Assembly (NCBI GenBank): GCA_034406715.1
Contig: CP137864.1
Coordinates: 1,612,001-1,676,000 of the forward strand
Reading direction: 5' to 3'
Origin: Rhodotorula mucilaginosa
Lineage: Eukaryota > Basidiomycota > Microbotryomycetes > Sporidiobolales > Sporidiobolaceae
Length of the DNA: 64,000 nt
The notes under the pieces are model-generated. The model saw only the letters and a program-made list of their open reading frames with translations. It was not told the origin of the DNA and made no database searches. Positions within the stretch are counted from its first letter, which is position 1. Every line of letters begins with the position of its first letter. Positions 57,470 through 64,000 of this stretch are shown here, piece after piece. Both the position numbers and the translations under genes were made by a program.

Positions 57470-59051
57470 ACGACTCACCTTGAGGACCTTGTTGAACCCG
57501 CGAATCAGGTCAGCCTTGAGGTCTTCAAAGTCCTCCAAGCCGACCGAGATGCGGACTGCGAGACCCGGATCTAGCGTCAGCTCGGACTCTCAAGAGAAAC
57601 CGACTGTGCCCTCCTTGACACAAGATGAACTTACTCAACCGCGGGTCGGCGCCAGGGTCCGAGACGAGGCGTTGCTCGATCAGGGATTCGACGCCGCCGA
57701 GAGAGGTCGCCGGCTGCTCGAGAGAAGTATCCCAATCACGACAGCGTCAGCGCGATCATCTTGTGCCAGAACCAAGGGAGAGACGAAACAAGACTTGCGA
57801 TGAAGCATTCGAGCTGGTGTGGCAAGTGAGTCGCGTACAGCTCGTTCTTGAGCAGGATCGCAAACGTCGCCGGTCCGCTCGTCATCTGTTTCCCCTCTCC
57901 GAGCAAGTCGGCCCGGTCCTCCTGCAAGCACGTGTGCCACACCTGCTGGATCACTCCACCCGGACCGTCGATGTCCGTGCCCGGTTCGGCCCGCGCGAGC
58001 GCCGCGAGCCATTGCGCGAGTTTGGTCGCCGTCTCGGATTGCTTCGTCACGCGAACCTGCAAAGTCCGCAACGACCTCAACAACAACCACGCGTCGAGCG
58101 AGCCGATGTTGGACCCGGTGTAGGTCCGGTGGTGCCACAGTTGGTTCCACTCGGCTTTCGAACGGACGCTGACCGTCCCGACGAGGGCGTCCGAGTGACC
58201 GGCAAAGTACTTGGTACCCGAGTGCATGACAATGTCGGCCCCCCATGCGAACGGGTCTTGCAAGGGTGGAGGTCCGAACGTTGCGTCGATGCCGAGGATG
58301 GCGTTGACAGCCTTGGCGCGGCGAGAGTCTGGTTTCGCCACAGAGCGTCCATTAGCAGAAGTATCTTTGTAGCCCTGCCGCTTGACATGCACGAGCTGCC
58401 TTTCGCCCCCCGAATAGTAGGGTGTGAGCCAGCGGGGTGAAGCAGAGCGGACTTGGTGGCTCACAGTGCGCGATCGAGCGAGATTCTCCGGTCGGGTTCA
58501 GCGGCGTCTCGACCCAGACGAGCACTTTTTTGTCGCGCGGGTACTCGTCGTCGAGGTCCAAGATCGACTGTGCGCTCAGGGGCCAGTGTTGGCAATCATT
58601 CTCTCGGGGGATCGCGCACACATCCACGTACCACTTGATCCTGACCCCTCAGGTTGCGGTACACGTCGAGCGAGGTGTGGCAGCCGTGGTAGCCTCCCGA
58701 GATGGCGACGACGTCGGGGCGGACGTGGAGCAAGACGGCGAAGAAGGCGGCGATGCCGGACGGGTAGACGAGGGTCGGTTGGCCGATGAGGCTCGAGAGG
58801 ACGCGCTCGGCGCGGGTGAGGGTCGGTTGGGTGTACCGCGAGTAGATGTCGCGCGGCGGGTCGGACAAGTCAAACTTGTCTCCGTCGTAGTACCCTTCGG
58901 GTTTGCTCGCGATCTCTTGCGGCGACGGGTGCCTGAAGGTGGTGGAGAGGCTGATGTTGGGAGCGACTTCTGGACCCGAGAGGGGCGCGTCTTGGTGGAT
59001 GGCTCGGGTGGCCAAGCGTTTCCCAGTCGAGCTGTTCGCGTGCGGGCTCAT
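57303..59051 (-). CDS. Trans-sulfuration PLP enzyme (cystathionine gamma-synthase/lyase family)
   Basis: Pyridoxal-phosphate enzyme of cysteine/methionine metabolism, cytosolic. Six exons in coding order: 59051-58632, 58567-58465, 58364-57799, 57713-57635, 57555-57479, 57368-57303 (436 aa). The first exon has TRAIHQDAPLSGPEVAPNIS, IYSRYTQPTLTRAERVLSSL and YPSGIAAFFAVLLHVRPD, then GGYHGCHTSL. The PLP site is ILGIDATFGPPPLQDPF followed by ADIVMHSGTKYFAGHSD, with the Schiff-base Lys in SGTKY. C-terminal signatures: TYTGSNIGSLDAWLLLRSLR, ATSLGGVESLIEQR and RISVGLEDFEDLKADLIRGF. The exact reaction (gamma-synthase, beta-lyase or gamma-lyase) cannot be told by eye. The third intron looks like a GC-AG intron, and the last intron carries a 36-copy CT repeat right after its donor. 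The final 22-residue exon after that repeat is the least certain part. Confidence 0.88.
57397..57468. repeat. (GA)36 / (CT)36 microsatellite in last intron of trans-sulfuration gene
   Basis: Perfect dinucleotide tract of about 72 nt. On the coding strand it is a CT tract starting about 10 nt after the donor gtgagtcgtg. Confidence 0.95.
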
Positions 59052-59441
59052 GGCGGCGGTTGGCGTGCTGGTGAGATGAAAGCCGAGGGTCGAGCCGGAG
59101 CGTCAGGCTGTGGGGAGACGAGGGGCGAGAAGGCGGACGGACGCGTTCGAGACGAGACGGGGGCGGTACACTTGTATCTGCGCGTAGCTTCTATGTCCCG
59201 AGTAGAGTAGATCTCTAGCCTATGAGAGCTGTGCAGAGAGAGAAGGAGAAGCGGTCCGGCCTCGAGTTTTCGCCGACTCGAGCCTCGGCGTCGCTCGCGC
59301 ACACTGGACTCGAGGCCATAGTCGGACCAGCTCGGATTCGAGCTCTACTGCTCAGGCATATCGCGGTAAGCCCACCCAACCCAGCTGGATCCCGAACTCT
59401 CATCGCTCTCTTCCCCACTTGGAAGCCGGATCGTGACGGCG
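59052..59441. promoter_or_regulatory. Divergent promoter, trans-sulfuration enzyme / ankyrin-FYVE-RING gene
   Basis: 390 nt between the two start codons. No gene or repeat seen. Confidence 0.5.
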
Positions 59442-62400
59442 ATGACTGACCTCTCGGACGGACGGCCAAACAGGAGCACACGAGCGACAGATCCACTCGA
59501 GAGTATGCCACCTGCCACTCTGCCCGCCGACGTCCCTCGCCACAAGAACCGAGCCAGCAGGTCCCCGACCGCGTCCTCCTCCTCCGAGGCCACGCCCACG
59601 CAGCACGACCAGTCACCGCTTGCAGCCCGCGTCGCACTCACCCCAAAGCAACCGAGCAGCTTGTCGAGGAGGTCGACCGCCACCGTTTCGTCGTCATCGT
59701 CGTACGATCTCACGACGAGGAAGAACTTGATCGCTCGAGCAGCCGCAGACGGAGACCTCGCCCGCCTCGACGCACTCGTCGTCCGCGGAGCAAACGACGG
59801 TCTGGACGGCGCAGGAGAACAGCACCGCTCCGTGTTTGCGCTCGCGAATGAACCGAACCCGCATACGGGACTCGCTCCGATTCACTTTGCGGCGCAGAAC
59901 GGCCACGAGGATGTCGTCAAATGGCTCGTCGAACAAGCCGGAGCTCTGCCCGATCTCGAAGACGCAGACGGAGAGGTGGGTCCGCGATTCGTGCTTTGTC
60001 GGAACTCGGTAAACAGACATGATCACCCGCGCTGACTACTTCTCGGACCTCACAGACCGCGCTGCACAAAGCCGCCCTGAGAGGACATCTCGACGTGTGC
60101 CGCTTCCTGCTCTCTCGACAGGTCGACGTCAACGCGACCGACCACGACGGATGGACGGCAAGTCTTTCGATGTCCCCTCGCTTCCGCTTGCAGCGCGACT
60201 GAGAGACAAGAGTGTGCCCTAATGCACGGTCTGTCCCGTCCGCACACACACACACAGCCGCTGCACAACGCCTCCTCCCGCGGTTGGCTCGACGTCGCCC
60301 GCCTGTTGCTCACTTTTGGCGCCGATCCCGACGCCGCGAACCGGCCCGGGTTCACCCCGCTCATGAACGCCGCCTCGAAAGGTCACCTCCCGCTCGTGCA
60401 TTTCTTGCTCCGCCAGGGCGAGTGCGACCCGCTCAAGCGGAACGTTTCCGGCGAGACGGCATACGACCTCGCCGCGTGCGTGTTTGAGCTCGAGATTTGT
60501 CGCGTCCTCGCCGAGGCGGAAGCCGCTCAGCTCGCCGCCGCCGCCAAGTCAACAACAACAGCAAGGACGTACAATCCGCTCGCGCTACATACGACGGTGC
60601 CGGTCGTGCTGTACGAGAATCAACGCCTCGTGACCCCTTCGTTGCGCAGACCGGCGTCACTCGTCCCCGGGCAGGGCGACCACCTCGTCTGGTCCTCGAA
60701 AGCCCTCTCGCGCAACGACCGCCGCGCGGCGTTCTCGTTCCCCCTCCCTCCCGCGGCGGTCTCTGAACACTCAACTGTCAGTCCTGAAGGGGGGGACCAA
60801 CTACCTTGTTTCAGGTCCGAGGTGGGATTGCCCGTCATCGGGAAAGAGAACGAGCTCGTCCTACCGCCGAGGCGGCAAGTTCGCAGTGGCGGGAGGGTCA
60901 AACCGATCGAGTCACCACCACCGCCGCCGCCACCGCCGCCACCACAGATGCAAGCAAACCCGGATCTCGAATCCGACCAACGACCTCGACCGACTCCGCG
61001 GCGCAGCTCGTCGAGTAGCGCCGCGTCTTCGTCCCTCGCCGCCGTCCTGGCCGCCTCTCCCTCTCAGGCTACCCACTCCTCCGCCACCATATCTGACTCT
61101 CGAGCCCGACCCGCTGCGGCTGCTGCTGCTCCCGAAGAACCCGCGTGGATGTGGATCTCGGATTGGACCATCGATCTCACTTCGCCGCTCGGGTCTCCAC
61201 TCGACGGCTGGTCGTACGCTCCGAGTTTCGATACTCCCGCACGCGAGTGGACTGCGACTCCGCCACCTGTGTCGGCATCGGCGTCCGAGTCTGGGACCGG
61301 GTCTGGCGGTACGGCGAGTCAGAAATGGGTTCGGAGGAGGAAGTGGGTGCGAGTGATGCGTCGGCGGCTGGATCTGCCCGATTGGGGGTTCGAAGAGGTC
61401 GAGCCGAGCCGGCGGAGGTCGTCATTTGCAGGGGAGGCCGACGCTCCGGCCCCCGAGAGCGAGAGCGAGGCGGCGGAACTCGTCCCGATGGACTATCGCT
61501 CCCGAGCAAGGTTCCTCATCGGTCAATCCTCCGATGCATGGGAGCAACTGTCCCCCGTGGCTACTTCCTCTGAGGGTCCAGAAGTTGTTGTCGATCAGGT
61601 CGAGTTGCGCAAGAGGGTGGCGCAGCTCGAGCGGGCCGCGGACGAGTTGCGGAGAGGGATCGCGGAGGATGCGGAGGATCCGGAGAGGCGGAGGGAAGCG
61701 GAGAGGGACTTGGAGGAGTCGTTGAGGATGCTGGCGCTGCTGAGGACGAGGCAGGACAATTCGGCGGCTCATGCTGCCGCTCTTGATGAGGAAGGTTCGT
61801 CGCGTTTCTTCTCTTTCCCGGGGTCGAATAGGTTCAAGACGCCTTCCCCAAGCTGACTCGCTCGAAATTTCACAGACGAGAACGAGTTCATCTATACGGG
61901 CGTCGATGCGGCCGACGAAGACGACGCCCGCTCCGTCTGGACCTCGATGCAGTCTCCGAGCGTTTCCTCGGCCGGCGGCGCTCGTCTCCAGCCCAGCCGG
62001 TCGGCCTCGTTCCACTCGACGACGAGCTCCTCGGTGCGGCTCGTCCTCACACCGCAAACAGCTCCCGAGTTCCGCATCCCGACCAACGAAGTCGCGGTCC
62101 CGAATCGACCGTTCCACTCGCCCTTGTTGATGCAAAGTCAGTCCCTCCGCCCACCGTGGGAACCCGACCACGCGACCAACTCGTGCCGCCGGTGCGGCAA
62201 ACACTTTTCGCTTCTGAACCGGAGGCATCACTGTCGTCGGTGCGGCCTCGTCGTCTGCGCGGCGTGCTCGCCACACACGGACCAGCTCGATCCGCGACAA
62301 GTCGCGGTCGAACCGGGCAGTGTCGCCGACGATTCCCCTTGGCTCCTCGAGTCCCCGTTCGGATACCGCTATCGAACCTGCAACGAGTGTCACGCTGCAC

Positions 62401-62964
62401 TCGCGCTCCACCCTCCTTCCTCGGATCAAGCCGGTCCCGCCTCGCTCCTCTCTCCTCAGGCCTTCTTCCCCGCCTTGCCTTCCCTGCCTGGATCTGCGGC
62501 GCCCAGCGAAGCGGCTGCATCCGATGTCAGCGAGCTGGTCGAATGCCCCGTTTGCGGAGAAGCGCTCGCCCAGCTCGGGGAGAAGAGCCGGCAGGAGAAC
62601 CACATCCGAGACTGTCTCGAGGCCGGTCGGGGATCAGTTTCATCGGGACGATACCTCGGTGAGTTGCGCGAAAGTATAGAGGATGAAAGAGAGTGTCTCT
62701 GACCTTTCGTCTTTGACTGCAGTGTTCCGCCTTCCACCAGGCCCTCTCGTCGGCGAAGACTGCAACATCTGCTGGACAGAGTTTGAGGCGAGTATCGTTC
62801 GAGTTGACCCTTTCAGATTGCAGCGCACGCGACTGACGCGTTGCAAGCAATAGGTTGGCGACAAGATGGCGCGCTTGGTCTGCCTATGTACTTTTCACGA
62901 AAAGTGCCTCAGCGGCTGGCTCGCGCGAGGAAATTCATGTCCCGTTCACGCGATCCGTGACTAG
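59442..62964 (+). CDS. Ankyrin-repeat, dysferlin-like, FYVE and RING-H2 protein (predicted endosomal E3 ligase)
   Basis: Six exons: 59442-59975, 60056-60157, 60258-61794, 61876-62658, 62723-62787, 62854-62964 (1043 aa). Domains in order: four ankyrin repeats, about residues 143-284 (APIHFAAQNGHEDVVKWLV, TALHKAALRGHLDVCRFLL, PLHNASSRGWLDVARLLL, TPLMNAASKGHLPLVHFLL); Pro-rich spacer with a 10-Pro run near 430; dysferlin-like segment about 508-590 (DWTIDLTSPLGSPLDGWSYA, KWVRRRKWVRVMRRR); coiled-coil about 660-715; FYVE finger about 826-865 (CRRCGKHFS, NRRHHCRRCGLVVCAAC), with the RRHHCR PI3P-binding core; CPVCGEALAQLGEKSRQENH zinc motif; RING-H2 at the C-terminus (CNICWTEFEVGDKMARLVCL, CTFHEKCLSGWL, CPVH). 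FYVE+RING matches yeast Pib1, a ubiquitin ligase on endosomes/vacuole. Two introns appear to use GC donors. The intron 61795-61875 is canonical and joins the two halves in frame. An internal ATG (61948) could start a shorter FYVE-RING form. Confidence 0.85.
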
Positions 62965-63059
62965 TCTTCCAAATCTTTAGAGACATGACATAGTAATGTT
63001 ACGATCAACAAGATGGACTTAAGAAGTGTCTACGGCACAGAGAATGTGTGACTCGAGAG

Positions 63060-64000
63060 TCAAGAAGGCGAGGATGGAGAGTCGATGACTTCGCCGCGCA
63101 GTGAGGCCGGCGGCGAGGGCGCCTCGACCGAGACGTGGGGTGCGCGCGGTGTCGATGAAGGCGGTTCAGCGCCAGGTGGAAGGCTGGGAGATGCGCCGGC
63201 GGCGGCTGGTCTTGGCCGAGGTTTGCGGACGACGGAGAAGCCCTTCTCGCCCGAGTCGGCTGCCGGCGCTTCGAACGGCGGCTCGTAAGGATCATCCGGG
63301 ACGTACCCGTCCGTGCCGACAGGACCATTCCGTGCTGCTGCTTGCCCTCCACCGAGCAGACCGAGCAGACCGCCGCGTTTCTTGCGTCCTCTTTGACCGC
63401 CCTCTGCCGTGTCCGAATCATCCGAGTCGTCGGAAAAGTCGTCGTCGCTATAGATGGGTTGACTCTTGAAGCGACCAAAGAAGCCGCCCTTGCGCGCCTG
63501 TCGAGCTCGCGCGCGAGTCGAGAGGCGACGGTTGTGCTCATCGTCGAGGCGACCGCCGGGCGAGACCACGTTGGACAGCAAAGCGGACGAGGACGGCAAG
63601 GTCAGGGACGGTCTCGAGGCTTGGCGCTGTGCGGGCGTCATCGCCTCGGCGCCGAATGCTCCCTGCGAAGCCCGCCTGGGCGCATACATGTCGGCGGACG
63701 AGACGGGCGGATAAGGCGGATAGGCGGTCTCGGCGTCTTTGGCGAGCTGGTATGGGTTGCTGTGAGTCGCTTTGCCGCCGCCGACGCGCGTGAACCCGGA
63801 GCTGGTCCCAGGAGGAGTGCGAGAACCGCCGCCCATGCCGACCACGGCGGGCGCGACGAGCGTCGCCGATGCCGCGGGCGTGGGTGCCGCGACGCTCAAC
63901 TCGCTGGACCATTGTTGGGGACCCGGTCGCAGGATCGGCCCGCTCGGCTGTACGCCAAGGTAGGGACCTCCTCCGGAGCGGGTTGAGGGGCTGTCCCAGC
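63060..64000 (-). CDS. Partial gene: Ser/Pro/Gly-rich protein, C-terminal part
   Basis: Reading leftward from the window end, one frame is open for 313 codons to a TGA at 63062-63060. There is no ATG start inside; an internal TTG is not credible, so the gene begins beyond the window or in an upstream exon. Visible features: SGGGPYLGVQPSGPILRPGP at the right edge, a basic patch (RRLSTRARARQARKGGFFGR), an acidic Asp/Ser patch (SDDDFSDDSDDSD, a casein-kinase-2-like site cluster), then RGRKKRGGLLGLLGGG and a Pro/Ser-rich tail. Composition is that of an intrinsically disordered protein; I recognise no family. It is convergent with the FYVE-RING gene, 95 nt between stops. Confidence 0.6.
   Translation of the reverse strand, partial: WDSPSTRSGGGPYLGVQPSGPILRPGPQQWSSELSVAAPTPAASATLVAPAVVGMGGGSRTPPGTSSGFTRVGGGKATHSNPYQLAKDAETAYPPYPPVSSADMYAPRRASQGAFGAEAMTPAQRQASRPSLTLPSSSALLSNVVSPGGRLDDEHNRRLSTRARARQARKGGFFGRFKSQPIYSDDDFSDDSDDSDTAEGGQRGRKKRGGLLGLLGGGQAAARNGPVGTDGYVPDDPYEPPFEAPAADSGEKGFSVVRKPRPRPAAAGASPSLPPGAEPPSSTPRAPHVSVEAPSPPASLRGEVIDSPSSPS

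Noticed and set aside
60780-60817. Possible short intron in the ankyrin-FYVE-RING gene (gtcagt...tttcag)
   Set aside because: Only 38 nt and its removal breaks the frame; the unspliced reading stays open.
1-64000. tRNA, rRNA, CRISPR, transposon or virus-derived elements
   Set aside because: No B-box-type tRNA sequence, rRNA-like stretch, regular spacer array, terminal repeats, or transposase/reverse-transcriptase motifs were seen by eye; a tRNA and repeat search would be decisive.

Overview
The window looks like nuclear DNA of a GC-rich, intron-dense basidiomycete yeast. Coding exons end mostly in C or G. Introns are about 45-180 nt, with GTGAGT/GTGCGT/GTAAGT donors, CTGAC/CTAAC-like branch sites and C/TAG acceptors. 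Protein types (a Yhm2 citrate carrier, GH3 beta-glucosidases, basidiomycete-style single-pass membrane proteins, an HMG-box regulator) suggest a red yeast of the Microbotryomycetes (Rhodotorula/Sporobolomyces group). That placement is inference; no marker gene fixes it. Gene models below were built by hand from splice signals and family conservation. Where exon lists are given, exon lengths sum to a multiple of three.

Layout, left to right. A partial Trp/Thr/Ser-rich gene (-) and 20S proteasome alpha subunit PRE9 (+). A secreted double barwin-like protein in 15 exons (+). An HMG-box transcription factor (+). A single-pass membrane protein with an extracellular sugar-binding-like domain (-). 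An Old-Yellow-Enzyme-type oxidoreductase (-), aspartyl aminopeptidase (-) and an F-box-like protein (-). An RluA-type pseudouridine synthase (-), divergent from eIF3a (+). BMS1 (+), convergent with TRAPPC11 (-), which is divergent from an aldo/keto reductase (+). Two tandem GH3 beta-glucosidases (-). A mitochondrial PPR protein (-), divergent from a Tim17-family/TIMMDC1-like protein (+). The citrate/oxoglutarate carrier YHM2 (+) and a Zn2Cys6 regulator (+). A small probable mitochondrial membrane protein (-), a trans-sulfuration enzyme (-), an ankyrin-dysferlin-FYVE-RING protein (+), and a partial unknown gene (-).

Most of the region is ordinary core genome: translation (eIF3a), ribosome biogenesis (BMS1, RluA), proteasome, trafficking (TRAPPC11) and mitochondria (PPR, TIMMDC1-like, YHM2). 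A secreted/cell-surface set (barwin-like protein, sugar-binding membrane protein, two beta-glucosidases) is interspersed. I saw no rRNA, tRNA, CRISPR, transposon or viral element.

The most interesting points are the ankyrin + dysferlin + FYVE + RING architecture at the right end; a 5-nt microexon in the Zn2Cys6 gene; five probable GC-AG introns; a 71-residue low-complexity insertion in PRE9 exactly between its first two beta strands; a run of symmetric Ala/Ser/Gln-rich exons in the barwin-like gene; and uneven divergence plus intron differences between the two beta-glucosidases.
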